Origin: Flavobacterium sp. M31R6
GTDB taxonomy: Bacteria > Bacteroidota > Bacteroidia > Flavobacteriales > Flavobacteriaceae
Assembly: GCF_013284035.1 (NCBI RefSeq)
Contig: NZ_CP054141.1
Coordinates: 1,302,001 to 1,366,000 of the forward strand
Length of the DNA stretch: 64,000 nucleotides
Direction: 5' to 3'
Of this stretch, positions 35,225 through 44,617 are shown in pieces; within the stretch, counting starts at the first letter, position 1, and each line of letters begins with the position of its first letter. The position numbers and the translations under genes were made by a program. Below the pieces are notes generated by a model, which saw only the letters and a list, made by a program, of their open reading frames with translations, was not told the origin of the DNA and made no database searches.

Positions 35225-35998
35225 GTGAAGAATAATTTTACTTTTTTATTTATTTTCTTTTTTATAGTCCAGTTCGCGGTAGCACAAGTGGGTGTCGAGA
35301 AATGGATAAAGGGGCAAGTAAGCTCGGATGGAGTTCCGCTGGAAGGAATCAATATTACGAATGCCTCGACCAAAATAATGGTAGTCTCAGATCAATATGG
35401 TGCTTTTTCGATTCTAGCGAAAGTGGGTGATATTTTGAATTTTTCGGCGGTTAATTATGAGGAATTAAGGAAATACATAAAGATTCAAGAATTCAGAATG
35501 GGGAATATTGTTGTGGATTTAACCCCCAAAAGTATTGAACTGAAAGAAGTGATTATTAACGAACACTCCGAAATAAGTGCTGAGAATCTCGGAATAATCC
35601 CCCGCGATCAAGTCAAACTGACATCTCAAGAAAGGAAATTGCAAACAGCTGGTGATTTTAAGCCAATACACTTATTAGGATTGTTAGGTGGGATGTTGGC
35701 GGTTGACCCTATTTTGAATGCCATAAATGGTAGGACAGCAATGCTCAAAAAAGCTGTAACGGTTGAGAAAAAAGAGGTTTTGATGGCCAAAATGGAGGGT
35801 CTATTTGAAGACAAATATTACATAGAAACTCTAAAAATACCCGAAGAGTACATCAAGGGCTTCCAGTATTATTGTATAGAAGACCAAGATTTTGTTAGGT
35901 CACTAAAAGAAAAAAACAAGACGATGAGTATGTTTTTAATTGTTGGTTTGGCTTCCAGTTTTAATAAAAACAGACAAAGTGATGTCGAAAATAATTAA
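35225..35998 (+). CDS. Secreted carboxypeptidase-regulatory-like domain protein (copy 1)
   Basis: A 257-residue protein with a signal peptide (ending AVAQ). A CarboxypepD_reg-like beta-sandwich lies at about 28-105: KGQVSSDGVPLEGINITNAST, in parts, then FSILAKVGDILNFSAVNYEELRKYI. The next segment (KEVIINEHSEISAENLGIIP) resembles the start of a TonB plug, but no barrel follows. I favour GTG 35225 as start because MKNN matches the next paralogue; TTG 35219 is also open. The C-terminal ~75 residues, with KIPEEYIKGFQYYCIEDQDFVRSL in parts, are conserved in the next gene. Function unknown. Confidence 0.75.
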   Translation: MKNNFTFLFIFFFIVQFAVAQVGVEKWIKGQVSSDGVPLEGINITNASTKIMVVSDQYGAFSILAKVGDILNFSAVNYEELRKYIKIQEFRMGNIVVDLTPKSIELKEVIINEHSEISAENLGIIPRDQVKLTSQERKLQTAGDFKPIHLLGLLGGMLAVDPILNAINGRTAMLKKAVTVEKKEVLMAKMEGLFEDKYYIETLKIPEEYIKGFQYYCIEDQDFVRSLKEKNKTMSMFLIVGLASSFNKNRQSDVENN

Positions 35999-36028
35999 GC
36001 CTAAATTGTTGAATTTTATTTGTTATAA

Positions 36029-36751
36029 ATGAAAAATAGTATAATTGTATTACTTGTTTTATTAGGCCAAAATCAGTTATTGACAGCGCAAACGAATGTT
36101 GAAAAAATCATAATTGGAACAGTTGTATCCGATACAAAAAAATTGGAAGGAATTAGCGTTATTAATTGTATGAACAAAATGATGGCGGTAACTGATAAAG
36201 ATGGTTGTTTTTCGATTCAAGCAAAAGAAGGAGATATTTTGAACTTCTCAGGAATTGATTATAAGTATTTGAAAAAATACGTGTACAAACACGAATACAA
36301 TTCAGGAATGATGGAAGTAGATATGATTTTTAACGCTGTTGAATTGGATGAGGTGATTATTAATAAAGATGCCAATATATCGGCTAAAAACTTAGGGATA
36401 ATTCCTCGGGGACAAGTTAAATTTACGCCACAAGAGCGAAGATTATATTCTAATTCTGGTGGTATTCAAGGGTTATTTAGTTCTATTTCAGGGGATAAAG
36501 AGATTCTTAAAATGAATGTCGAAATAGAAAAGAAAGAATTATTATTAAAAAAATTAGAATATCTTTTTGGAAATAAATATTATACCAAAACCTTAAAAAT
36601 TCCCGAAGAACTCATCAAAGGATTTCAGTATTATTGTGTTGAAGATAAGCGATTTGTTGAATCCTTAAGTCTTAAAGATAAAACGATGAGCATGTTTCTA
36701 ATGGCAAATCTTTCTATTGTTTACAATCAAAAAAGGGTAAGTAAAGAATAA
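36029..36751 (+). CDS. Secreted carboxypeptidase-regulatory-like domain protein (copy 2)
   Basis: A 240-residue paralogue of the gene 30 bases upstream, with a signal peptide ending LTAQ. The same regulatory-like beta-sandwich appears (KLEGISVINCMNKMMAVTD, then FSIQAKEGDILNFSGIDY), the same NISAKNLGIIPRGQVKFTPQERR-type linker in parts, and the C-terminal KIPEELIKGFQYYCVEDKRFVESL in parts. No TonB barrel or T9SS tail is seen. The pair is probably one operon. The middle part, between linker and C-terminal block, is the most divergent. Confidence 0.8.
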   Translation: MKNSIIVLLVLLGQNQLLTAQTNVEKIIIGTVVSDTKKLEGISVINCMNKMMAVTDKDGCFSIQAKEGDILNFSGIDYKYLKKYVYKHEYNSGMMEVDMIFNAVELDEVIINKDANISAKNLGIIPRGQVKFTPQERRLYSNSGGIQGLFSSISGDKEILKMNVEIEKKELLLKKLEYLFGNKYYTKTLKIPEELIKGFQYYCVEDKRFVESLSLKDKTMSMFLMANLSIVYNQKRVSKE

Positions 36752-36986
36752 TCACTATTAAATTGTTTTGTTTTTAATGGTGGAAATATTGTTCGGTATT
36801 GATTCAGGAATCTTTTTCAAAAAAAATGACAATCAAAATTTAAATACTTTTTCAGAAGAAATTATAAAAAATAACAGCAGTAGATATCATTAAGATTAAA
36901 ATAAAGTTGTAATTTTAATAGGCGCAAAGGTATCGTTTTGATACTGAAACTGCTTTTTTAAGTTGTTAAACTTTAAGTAATTACAA

Positions 36987-37745
36987 ATGAGAAATGTATT
37001 AGGAATCTTGGTTTTGTTTTTGAGTTGTCATCTTGCTTTTGGTCAAGTTTTGACCCGTAAAACTGTGCATGGAAAAGTGGTAAATGACTCTATTGCTATT
37101 GAAAATGGTTTGGTTTTTAATATAAATGCAAAAACAGGTTCAATAATTGATACAAAGGGATATTTCAGCATTTTGGCTAAAGTAAAAGACACCTTGGTTT
37201 TTACTAGTTTAGGTTTTAAAAGTAAAAAAGTAGTCCTTTCAGAAAAAGATATTTCTTCTTCTTTTTACAGAATAAAACTTAATGCCGTTGCCAATCAATT
37301 GCTGGCAGTAGTTGTTTATGCTAAAAATGGTCCGCATCCGGAATTTGGGAATACACAAAAAATTGTGGACACTCAGTATTATGATGACCAACAATCCAAT
37401 CCGGATAATATTTTAATGATGCCAACAGGAACGGGAGATCCAAACAATATGGACGTCATTAGAGTCTATAATAAAATTTTCAAAAACTTATTTAAAAACA
37501 ATCCGAATAAATCTGATTTGGTTTCGGATGTTGGTTTTACTACTGTTGCCATGCAAAGTGTCAGTTATTCTTTTTTTACGGATAAGTTAAAATTGAAAGA
37601 CGATCAAGTAGGTTTATTTCTCTTGTTTTGCGAAAATGATCCAAAATCAAAAACTTTTGTCAATACAAATCAAGAATTTGAAATAATGGATTTTTTAATT
37701 GCAAAAAACAATGAGTTCAAAAATATTGCTACTTTTGAAAAATGA
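36987..37745 (+). CDS. Secreted carboxypeptidase-regulatory-like domain protein (copy 3)
   Basis: A 252-residue protein with a signal peptide (ending AFGQ). The N-terminal part (VHGKVVNDSIAIENGLVFN, then FSILAKVKDTLVFTSLGFKSKKVVLS) is the CarboxypepD_reg-like fold. The rest differs from copies 1 and 2, with NPDNILMMPTGTGDPNNMDVIRVYNKIF in parts in the middle. It overlaps the following DUF6702 gene by four bases (ATGA), so they are translated together. No function is recognised. Confidence 0.8.
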   Translation: MRNVLGILVLFLSCHLAFGQVLTRKTVHGKVVNDSIAIENGLVFNINAKTGSIIDTKGYFSILAKVKDTLVFTSLGFKSKKVVLSEKDISSSFYRIKLNAVANQLLAVVVYAKNGPHPEFGNTQKIVDTQYYDDQQSNPDNILMMPTGTGDPNNMDVIRVYNKIFKNLFKNNPNKSDLVSDVGFTTVAMQSVSYSFFTDKLKLKDDQVGLFLLFCENDPKSKTFVNTNQEFEIMDFLIAKNNEFKNIATFEK

Positions 37746-38245
37746 AAAAAGGTATAGTTGTCGCTCTTTTATTGTTTTTTGCATTTTCGATAAGCAGTTT
37801 TGGTGTCCATAAATTTTACATGGCCATTTACCAAATAAATTATGCACCCGAAAAAAAAATGCTCCAAGTTACTTCTCGCATATTTGTTGATGACCTCAAT
37901 AAAACTCTGGAAAAAAAATACAACAGAAAGTTTTTTTTGGGAACTGATAAAGAGACTGTCGAGTCGTTAGATTTATTAAAAAAATACCTAGCCGAAAATT
38001 TTACCATTAAAGTCAATGGACAACCCAAAACAATGAATTTCTTGAGCAAGGAAATGGATGGTGATGTGTTGGTTTGCTATTTAAACGTTAAAGAAATTTC
38101 GAAAATAAATGCTCTCGAAATTTATAATTCCGTATTAATTGATTGTTTTGCCGAACAGCAAAATATAGTCCACGTGACAGCATTTAGTACTAAGAAAAGT
38201 TTTCTTTTTACTGAGAGTTCTACTAAACAAGTGTTAAAATATTGA
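37742..38245 (+). CDS. DUF6702 family protein
   Basis: A 167-residue protein with a signal peptide (about 1-22, ending SSFG). The mature start HKFYMAIYQINYAPEKKMLQVTSRIF, in parts, with a later FVDDLN, is typical of DUF6702, a family of periplasmic proteins found in Bacteroidetes beside M1 peptidases and carboxypeptidase-like proteins. The M1 peptidase gene lies 66 bases downstream here, a conserved pairing as I recall. No catalytic motif is visible. Confidence 0.85.
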   Translation: MKKGIVVALLLFFAFSISSFGVHKFYMAIYQINYAPEKKMLQVTSRIFVDDLNKTLEKKYNRKFFLGTDKETVESLDLLKKYLAENFTIKVNGQPKTMNFLSKEMDGDVLVCYLNVKEISKINALEIYNSVLIDCFAEQQNIVHVTAFSTKKSFLFTESSTKQVLKY

Positions 38246-38311
38246 TGGGAAACAACAATTCTATTTAAAATTGTTATTTTCACCGCCTAAAAACAACTTA
38301 AACGCTAGTTT

Positions 38312-40555
38312 ATGAGAAAATTTTCATTTTTATTTATTCTTCCAACAATTTTATTGGCACAAGAAAAAGCAGTTACACCAGCTGTGAAACAACCTGGTAA
38401 ATATGACACCAATAAATTCAGTCAAATGTATGATTTATTGGCAACTCCAAATATGTTTCGTACTGCAGCAGGAGCTCCGGGACCAGCTTATTATCAACAA
38501 CAGGCTGATTATAAAATTGATGTAGAGCTGGATGATAAAAATGCTAAATTAAGCGGTTCTGAAACCATTACTTACTATAACAATTCACCTGATAATTTAG
38601 AATATCTGTGGGTGCAAATGGATCAAAACCAAGCTGCCAAAAACTCTCAGTCTCCATTGGTTGAAAATGAAAAAATAGAGGCTGTTTTGCCTGTAAATAA
38701 ATTTGCCAATGAATATTTGAAAGAGGGATTGGATCGCGGTTTTAACATTGAATATGTAAAAGATGCTAAAGGAAATCCATTATCCTATACCGTTAATCAA
38801 ACGATGATGCGCATCAATTTGGTTACGCCAATGAAGCCAGGGACTAGCATGACTTTTTCTATAAAATGGTGGTACAATATCAATAATTATCAGCAAGATG
38901 GAGGTCGTTCAGGCTATGAATTATTCGAAAAAGAAGGCAACAGACTCTATGTTATTGCCCAATTTTATCCAAGAATGGCGGTTTACAATGATGTTGAAGG
39001 TTGGCAAAATATGCAATTTTGGGGAGGTGGAGAATTTGCTTTGCCCTTTGGGAATTTTGATGTAAACATTACGGTTCCTGCGGATCATGTTGTTGATGCT
39101 ACTGGGGAGTTAATGAACAGAAGCGAAGTGTTTACGCCAGAACAAGTAAAAAGATATCAATTAGCTCAAAAATCATTTGATAAACCTGTGGTTATTGTGA
39201 CTCAAGCTGAAGCTGAAGCTGCTGAAAAAGGATTCTCGGATCAAAAGAAAACATGGAAATTTAGCGCTAAAAACGTAAGGGATTTTGGAATCGCCACTTC
39301 AAGAAAATTTATTTATGATGCAATGGCGGTGCAATTGGGTGGAAAAGTTGTTATGGCAGAATCACTTTATCCTAAAGAAGCCAATCCGCTTTGGGGAGAA
39401 ACATCAACAAAGATGGTTGCACATACTTTAAAAAGTTATTCTTCTCATACTTTTGATTATCCTTATCCAAAGGCGGTGTCAGTTTCGGCTGAAGATCAAG
39501 GAATGGAATATCCAATGATTTGTTGGAATTTTGGTCGTCCAGATGAGAATGGAGTGACTAGCGAACAAATTAAAAACGGAATGATCGGAGTGGTGATTCA
39601 CGAGGTAGGTCATAATTTTTTTCCAATGATTGTGAATTCTGATGAGCGTCAATGGACATGGATGGACGAAGGATTAAACTCTTTTATGGAATATATGGCT
39701 GAACAGGAATTGGGGACTAATTTCCCTTCCAGACGTGGACCAGCTAAGAATATTGTTCCTTACATGAGTGGTGATCAAAAAATGTTGGAACCTATTATGT
39801 CGAACTCTGAAAACATCATTCAGTTTGGAAATAATGCTTACGGAAAACCAGCTACAGGGCTTAATATTCTTAGAGAAACAATTATGGGGCGTGAGTTGTT
39901 TGATTATGCGTTCAAAGTATATGCTAACAGATGGAAATTTAAACACCCAACACCAGAAGATTTTTTCAGAACAATGGAAGATGCTTCGGCAGTAGATTTG
40001 GATTGGTTCTTTAGAGGTTGGTTTTATTCTACAGACTTTGTAGATATTGGTGTTAGCGATGTAAAACAATATTATGTGACAGAAACTCCAACTGTAGCTT
40101 TGAAAGATGTAAAAGTTAGAAAAGGACGTAGTGGAGTGGAAAAAGGACCATTTGTGTATTTAATTGCTGGAGATAATCCAGAATTGAATCCAGCTTCAAA
40201 GAAGCCATTGCAAATAGAAGAAGTAAGTACTCTTTCAGAATATGTAAATCAAAAACTTACTGCTGAAGAAAAGGCAGCTTTGAAAAACCCAAAATACTTT
40301 TATGAAGTAGAGTTCAATAAGCCTGGTGGAATGCCAATGCCAATTATTGTTCAAATTACTTATGAAGATGGGACGATGGATAATTACAAATATCCAGCTC
40401 AAATTTGGAGAAAAAATAATGAAACAGCCAAAAAAGTGTACGCCACTAACAAAGCTATCAAACAAATTTTAATCGATCCAAAACTGGAAACTGCCGATAT
40501 TGATGTAACTAACAATTCATGGCCAAAAGTGGAAACAAAATCAAAATTTGATTAA
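38312..40555 (+). CDS. M1 family metallopeptidase
   Basis: A 747-residue secreted peptidase with a signal peptide (about 1-15, ending LLAQ). The zinc site HEVGHNFFPM (about 429-438) is followed by the third ligand Glu in WMDEGLNSFMEYMAEQE (about 451-467). A GAMEN-like exopeptidase motif is seen as DQGMEYPM (about 394-401). The N-terminal region (about 66-250) is the beta-sandwich of M1 enzymes. No T9SS C-terminal tail is visible, so it is probably periplasmic. It would remove N-terminal residues from peptides. It follows DUF6702. Confidence 0.92.
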   Translation: MRKFSFLFILPTILLAQEKAVTPAVKQPGKYDTNKFSQMYDLLATPNMFRTAAGAPGPAYYQQQADYKIDVELDDKNAKLSGSETITYYNNSPDNLEYLWVQMDQNQAAKNSQSPLVENEKIEAVLPVNKFANEYLKEGLDRGFNIEYVKDAKGNPLSYTVNQTMMRINLVTPMKPGTSMTFSIKWWYNINNYQQDGGRSGYELFEKEGNRLYVIAQFYPRMAVYNDVEGWQNMQFWGGGEFALPFGNFDVNITVPADHVVDATGELMNRSEVFTPEQVKRYQLAQKSFDKPVVIVTQAEAEAAEKGFSDQKKTWKFSAKNVRDFGIATSRKFIYDAMAVQLGGKVVMAESLYPKEANPLWGETSTKMVAHTLKSYSSHTFDYPYPKAVSVSAEDQGMEYPMICWNFGRPDENGVTSEQIKNGMIGVVIHEVGHNFFPMIVNSDERQWTWMDEGLNSFMEYMAEQELGTNFPSRRGPAKNIVPYMSGDQKMLEPIMSNSENIIQFGNNAYGKPATGLNILRETIMGRELFDYAFKVYANRWKFKHPTPEDFFRTMEDASAVDLDWFFRGWFYSTDFVDIGVSDVKQYYVTETPTVALKDVKVRKGRSGVEKGPFVYLIAGDNPELNPASKKPLQIEEVSTLSEYVNQKLTAEEKAALKNPKYFYEVEFNKPGGMPMPIIVQITYEDGTMDNYKYPAQIWRKNNETAKKVYATNKAIKQILIDPKLETADIDVTNNSWPKVETKSKFD

Positions 40556-40571
40556 TTGCAAAAGAGCTACT

Positions 40572-40659
40572 AAGGTGCTAAGGTACTGAGAGGCTAAGAT
40601 TTTTCAAGGGTAATTAAATCCTTAGAGTCTTAGAAACTTAGCATCTTAGCACCTTTTTT
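40572..40659 (+). terminator. Terminator-like inverted repeat of 8-base words after the M1 peptidase gene
   Basis: AAGGTGCTAAG at 40572-40582 pairs with CTTAGCACCTT at 40645-40655, followed by six T. The space between is filled by further degenerate copies of the word GGTGCTAA or its complement, so longer imperfect pairing is possible. Confidence 0.65.
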
Positions 40660-40694
40660 ATGAAATAATTAAAACACAAAGTTTTAAATTTTAA

Positions 40695-40702
40695 TATCTT
40701 TG
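40695..40702 (+). promoter_or_regulatory. -7 promoter element of the tatA-like gene
   Basis: TATCTTTG, 19 bases before the ATG at 40722. Confidence 0.55.
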
Positions 40703-40721
40703 CTCATTAAATACAAAAATT

Positions 40722-41120
40722 ATGTTTGGAATAGGAGGAGGCGAATTAGTTTTTATTATGTTTATCGTATTGATGCTTTTTGGATCCGATAAAGTGCCAG
40801 AAATCGCAAGGACTATGGGTAAAGCAATGGCACAGCTTAAAAACGCAACCAACGATATTAAAAGCGAAATCCAAAAAGGTGCCGAAGCTAATGGTTTTGA
40901 TCAAAAGACCTTGGATAGTTTAACTGGTGGTATCAATTCTGAAATCAATAAAGTAAAGACAAATCTTTTGGGAGAAACATCCAATACATTAAACGGAATT
41001 ACCGAAACATTCAGTACTGAAGTTAACAAGACAAAAGACAGTGTGCTAAGTGGTACCAAAAATCCTGATGGGACAACCGTTTTAGATGATCTGACAGGAC
41101 CTATAAAGCGACAAATGTAA
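40722..41120 (+). CDS. tatA: Sec-independent translocase subunit, TatA/TatB-like
   Basis: A 132-residue protein. The N-terminal membrane helix MFGIGGGELVFIMFIVLMLFG (read in parts), ending in the hinge FGSDKVPEIAR, followed by the amphipathic helix TMGKAMAQLKNATNDIKSEI, is the Tat signature. It is longer than a minimal TatA (about 60-90), with a polar C-tail of about 80 residues, so it could serve as TatA or TatB. It would form the twin-arginine pore or receptor in the inner membrane. It shares one base (TAATG) with the PAP2 gene. No tatC is in the window. Confidence 0.88.
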   Translation: MFGIGGGELVFIMFIVLMLFGSDKVPEIARTMGKAMAQLKNATNDIKSEIQKGAEANGFDQKTLDSLTGGINSEINKVKTNLLGETSNTLNGITETFSTEVNKTKDSVLSGTKNPDGTTVLDDLTGPIKRQM

Positions 41121-41680
41121 TGCTAGAAAAAATACTTGCCCTAGATACCCAATTATTTATTTACCTCAACGGTTTAGGTTCCGAAACCTATGATGGACTT
41201 TGGCTTATCATTACCAAACAAGTTAATTGGATTCCCTTTTTTTTATTGTTATTCTATTTTATTTATAAAAAAATCGGAATAAAGCAAACAGGTTATTTGT
41301 TGCTTTTTATTGCTTTTTTGCTGTTGGCCACTGACCAAATAACCAATCTGTTTAAATATACTTTTCAAAGAGCAAGACCTTGTAATAATCCCGAAATTAA
41401 TACTATTATCAGAGTAGTTCAAGTTCGAACTTCTTTTAGTTTTTTCTCTGGGCATGCTGCCAATACCATGGCTGTGGCTACTTTTTTGTACCTTATTTTC
41501 AAGAAAAATTTCAAGTTTTTTGGTTTCTTGTTTCTATGGCCGTTAATCTTTGCTTATAGTCGAATTTATTTGGGATTGCATTATCCATTTGACATTCTTG
41601 CCGGATATTTGTGCGGACTAATTACGGGATATCTGATGTATAAAGCATACCAGTGGGCACTAAAAACTGGAAAGATTTAA
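41120..41680 (+). CDS. PAP2-family membrane phosphatase
   Basis: A 186-residue inner-membrane protein with about five or six hydrophobic segments. The three phosphatase motifs are intact: KYTFQRARP (about 78-86), SFFSGHAAN (about 107-115), and SRIYLGLHYPFDI (about 149-161), giving the catalytic His pair. Family members remove phosphate from lipid phosphates, including undecaprenyl diphosphate and phosphatidylglycerol phosphate; the substrate here is not known. It is translationally coupled to the tatA-like gene and ends before a strong hairpin. Confidence 0.92.
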   Translation: MLEKILALDTQLFIYLNGLGSETYDGLWLIITKQVNWIPFFLLLFYFIYKKIGIKQTGYLLLFIAFLLLATDQITNLFKYTFQRARPCNNPEINTIIRVVQVRTSFSFFSGHAANTMAVATFLYLIFKKNFKFFGFLFLWPLIFAYSRIYLGLHYPFDILAGYLCGLITGYLMYKAYQWALKTGKI

Positions 41681-41745
41681 ATTTCTGAAAGATATTGATA
41701 GCAGGATATAGAATACAGTTAGCATAAAACAGACAGAGGTTTAGT

Positions 41746-41787
41746 AAAAAAATCCCATTCGCTCACGAACGAATGGGATTTTTTATG
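41746..41787. terminator. Bidirectional terminator between the PAP2 and O-methyltransferase genes
   Basis: AATCCCATTCG pairs with CGAATGGGATT (41751-41761 and 41770-41780), with A-run before and T-run after, so it works in both directions for these convergent genes. Confidence 0.9.
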
Positions 41788-41804
41788 AATCTGCAATCTA
41801 AAAT

Positions 41805-42446
41805 TTAAAGCACCCGACTCACCGTCAATCCATCGCGTATAGGCAATAAAACAGTTTCTACCCTTGGATCATCCTTAAGCAATTGATTGTATTCCACAAG
41901 TATTTTGGTACTGATATCATTGGGATGTATCGGTTCAAGAACTTTACCGCTCCATAACACATTATCGGATAAAATGATGCCGCCTTTATTCATTTTTGGC
42001 AAAATCATTTCAAAATAATTCAAGTAATTTTCTTTGTCGGCATCAATGAAAACCAAGTCAAATTTCAAATCCAGATTTGGTATGATATCTACAGCTTCAC
42101 CTAAATGTTGTACAATTTGCTTGCCCCAAGGCGACTTGTCAAAATGCTTCCGCTGAAAATCAACCAATTCTTCCTTGATATCAATGGTGTGCAATTGTCC
42201 GTTTTCCTGCATGCCTTCGCACAAACACAAAGCCGAGTAGCCCGTGTAAGTTCCAATTTCGAGAATGTTTACAGGACGAATTAATTTAGAAAGCATACTT
42301 AAAACCCGTCCCTGAAAATGACCACTGAGCATTCTGGGCAATAATATTTTTTGGTAGGTTTCCTTGTTAAGTGCTGCCAGTAATTCAGGTTCTTTTTCAG
42401 AATGTTGCTCTATATAATCTTCTAAATCTTGGGAAATGAAATGCAT
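41805..42446 (-). CDS. O-methyltransferase (class I SAM-dependent, catechol-type)
   Basis: A 213-residue cytoplasmic enzyme of the Methyltransf_3 family. Landmarks are VNILEIGTYTGYSALCLCEG (SAM motif I, about 57-76), HTIDIKEE, DLVFIDADKENYLNYFE (metal-binding Asp, about 130-146), and GGIILSDNVLWSGKV. It uses a divalent metal to methylate a hydroxyl on a small molecule, often catechol-like; the substrate is unknown. It is a single gene that ends before a two-way terminator. Confidence 0.92.
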   Translation of the reverse strand: MHFISQDLEDYIEQHSEKEPELLAALNKETYQKILLPRMLSGHFQGRVLSMLSKLIRPVNILEIGTYTGYSALCLCEGMQENGQLHTIDIKEELVDFQRKHFDKSPWGKQIVQHLGEAVDIIPNLDLKFDLVFIDADKENYLNYFEMILPKMNKGGIILSDNVLWSGKVLEPIHPNDISTKILVEYNQLLKDDPRVETVLLPIRDGLTVSRVL

Positions 42447-42645
42447 TTTGCGCGTTGTTGAAATTTGTTGTAAAGTTATTCATTTAACATTTATAAAAAA
42501 GGAGTTGATTTGATTTTGTAAACGGTTTAATGATTTGGCTTTAAATTAAAAGCAATGAGAAAGCTTTTTTTTTGCCTATTATAAAAACGAAAAAATTTAA
42601 CTGCGCATCTGTTTTTAGTAAGTAGAAGTAAAAAAGAAATTAATT

Positions 42646-43203
42646 TTATAATTTATGCAAGTTAAAATGAATCACGAATTCATCTTTTACTTTTATGATA
42701 CCTCCCATTTTTGTTGGTGGTTCTAGACCAATATCTGAAAATTTTATAGCTACAATTCCTTCAAGAGATTCTTTGGTGTTTTTTAAAACTAAGTTTTGGT
42801 ATGAAAGAGTTTTGTCTGTTATGTGAAAATTCAAACTGCATTTATAATTGGTTCCGGAAGGTTTTATATTGGTAATGGTAACGGTACTTTTTGGGAACTT
42901 GGTTGCCTTAACAGTGGTTTTAAGGTCTTTGTTCATAATTCTGTTCCCACATTCAAAATTGTTCATAGAGATTTCTGATTTCAAACTGTTTTTAACGTTT
43001 GAGTTTAGATAAATAGTATCCCTATATGCGAGTGAGTTGGCGCAATTGTATTTACCCACAGTGGAATTTCCTAAAATTTCGATTTCCAGTTTGTCGATAA
43101 CTATGATGTTTGGTTCAGCATTAAGTAAGGAAATGGGTTTAGCTTTTCCCAGTAAAAAGAAAAGAACTAAACCCATAATTGTAAATAATATTCTTTGTTT
43201 CAT
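42646..43203 (-). CDS. Secreted YceI-like protein (cassette B, gene 3)
   Basis: A 185-residue protein with a signal-like N-terminus (about 1-22). The mature part is all-beta, with KATKFPKSTVTITNIKP, in parts, then LSYQNLVLKNTKESLEGIVAIKFSDIGLEPPTKMGG in parts, and the ending VKDEFVIHFNLHKL. This order parallels YceI (xNITLKNIKxxG, xFGIxxP, GDExxIxF), so I call it YceI-like, but the lipid-pocket residues are hard to place. Gene 3 of the cassette; it starts one base after the porin stop. A paralogue is at 46051-46605. Confidence 0.65.
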   Translation of the reverse strand: MKQRILFTIMGLVLFFLLGKAKPISLLNAEPNIIVIDKLEIEILGNSTVGKYNCANSLAYRDTIYLNSNVKNSLKSEISMNNFECGNRIMNKDLKTTVKATKFPKSTVTITNIKPSGTNYKCSLNFHITDKTLSYQNLVLKNTKESLEGIVAIKFSDIGLEPPTKMGGIIKVKDEFVIHFNLHKL

Positions 43204-43204
43204 A

Positions 43205-44611
43205 TTAGAAAGTTATAGCCGCTTCAAACATAATTCCGTTAAAACTACCTCCGTAAAGATCGTTTAAACTGTTTCCGCTGTATTGGGAATAGTCTGAATA
43301 GTTTTGATTTGTGTAGGCTAATTTAGCAATAATATTTTTAGTCATGAACCATCCAGCAGAAGCTTCGAATCTATCTACATTAACTTTGTCAGAAGCGTTA
43401 GATAATTTTCCTGAAACGATATTGTATCTTCCGCCAACATAGAATTGTTCTGTATTTCCAAATCGGTAAACTAAATCGGCTGCGTATTGATCTACTTTTC
43501 GAGTGTCATCACTTCCTTTTCTGTCTCCACCACTTGTGAATTCTAAAGTTCCAAAGAACTCCAATCCTTTGTATTTGATAAATGGATTAATCATGAATGC
43601 GGTGTACCAGTTTGAATATCCAGGGCTGAATCTTCCGGTGGTGGCATTAGAAGCTGGGTCAAAGTTATTTGCTACAGGAGTTGTATTATACGAATAAGCT
43701 TGGTGTGACATCACCCCAAAATAGCGGCTACCGGCTCTGTCTGACCCCCATGGGTTTGAACTCATGTTGGCATTATGATTGTAGGATCCTGTGATTCTTA
43801 CTCTTAAATCGTCGTCCAATTGTTTGTCATATCCCAATTTAGCTAAAACAGTTGGACTTACCGTAGTGTTTGGATCTGGAGCAGTTGGAGTTGCAGAACC
43901 TGGAATAAACTCGGCAACACCTTGGTTTAATTTGCCATTTGTAACTCCCAACATACTTACCAAACCGTCCCTGATGTAGTATACTTCCATTCCCATATCC
44001 GTTTGAAAGGAATCCATGATATTGGCTTCAATAAAAGGATTCAAGAGAGCATTACCATTGTCAGTTCTTCTAAAGTGGGAATCACCGTAGTTATTCTCCA
44101 TTTGACCGATTTTTATGCAGGTGTATTTCATTAAATCTTCCAATAACCCTTTCTTGATGAAATCCAATTTGTCAATTTGTAAATAGCCACCTTTTACCCA
44201 AGTTTCGTTATGGTGTCTGGATGCAAGGTAGACATCTAAATTTACACGTACTCCATCAGCTAATTGAGCTCCAAAAGTCAAATTGGCTGCAGGTAAATTG
44301 AAGTTATTTTCTAAACCGTTTAATCTGTAACCCGTAGTTCCGGCATTTCCAGAAATCAAAGCCCCATTGGGAGCTGGATATGTGCCTTCTTGTTGGTCGT
44401 TAAAGGATTTTAGTCCTTGAAATTGCATAGCAAAAGCACCACCTAGATCTACACTCATACCGTCATAAGGAACGTCATCTTTCTTGACATCAAATACGTT
44501 CAATCCCTCTTTGCTCCGAGGAATCATGTTTTGCATTTTTCTAAAAGAAACCTGCGCATTAACGGCGGTCAGGGAAAATATACCGGCTGCAAAAAAGATA
44601 ATTTTTCTCAT
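43205..44611 (-). CDS. Outer-membrane porin-like beta-barrel protein (cassette B, gene 2)
   Basis: A 468-residue protein with a signal peptide (about 1-20, ending AVNAQ). The remainder is a porin-like barrel: long amphipathic strands, RVNLDVYLASRHHNETWVKGGYLQ in parts, IGQMENNYGDSHFRRTDNG in parts, and a C-terminal strand IMFEAAITF ending in Phe. It resembles Bacteroidetes porins of the phosphate-selective (OprO/P-like) general type. It lies six bases after the YceI gene and one base before the YceI-like gene. A diverged second copy is at 46607-48001. Substrate unknown. Confidence 0.8.
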   Translation of the reverse strand: MRKIIFFAAGIFSLTAVNAQVSFRKMQNMIPRSKEGLNVFDVKKDDVPYDGMSVDLGGAFAMQFQGLKSFNDQQEGTYPAPNGALISGNAGTTGYRLNGLENNFNLPAANLTFGAQLADGVRVNLDVYLASRHHNETWVKGGYLQIDKLDFIKKGLLEDLMKYTCIKIGQMENNYGDSHFRRTDNGNALLNPFIEANIMDSFQTDMGMEVYYIRDGLVSMLGVTNGKLNQGVAEFIPGSATPTAPDPNTTVSPTVLAKLGYDKQLDDDLRVRITGSYNHNANMSSNPWGSDRAGSRYFGVMSHQAYSYNTTPVANNFDPASNATTGRFSPGYSNWYTAFMINPFIKYKGLEFFGTLEFTSGGDRKGSDDTRKVDQYAADLVYRFGNTEQFYVGGRYNIVSGKLSNASDKVNVDRFEASAGWFMTKNIIAKLAYTNQNYSDYSQYSGNSLNDLYGGSFNGIMFEAAITF

Positions 44612-44617
44612 AGTCTT

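Noticed and set aside
39674..40069. 131-codon frame on the minus strand inside the M1 peptidase gene
   Set aside because: Antisense shadow; cysteine- and histidine-rich nonsense composition with no signal or family motif.
38312..40555. T9SS cargo tail on the M1 peptidase
   Set aside because: The last 80 residues show no type A or type B C-terminal domain features; the end is a normal M1-like tail.
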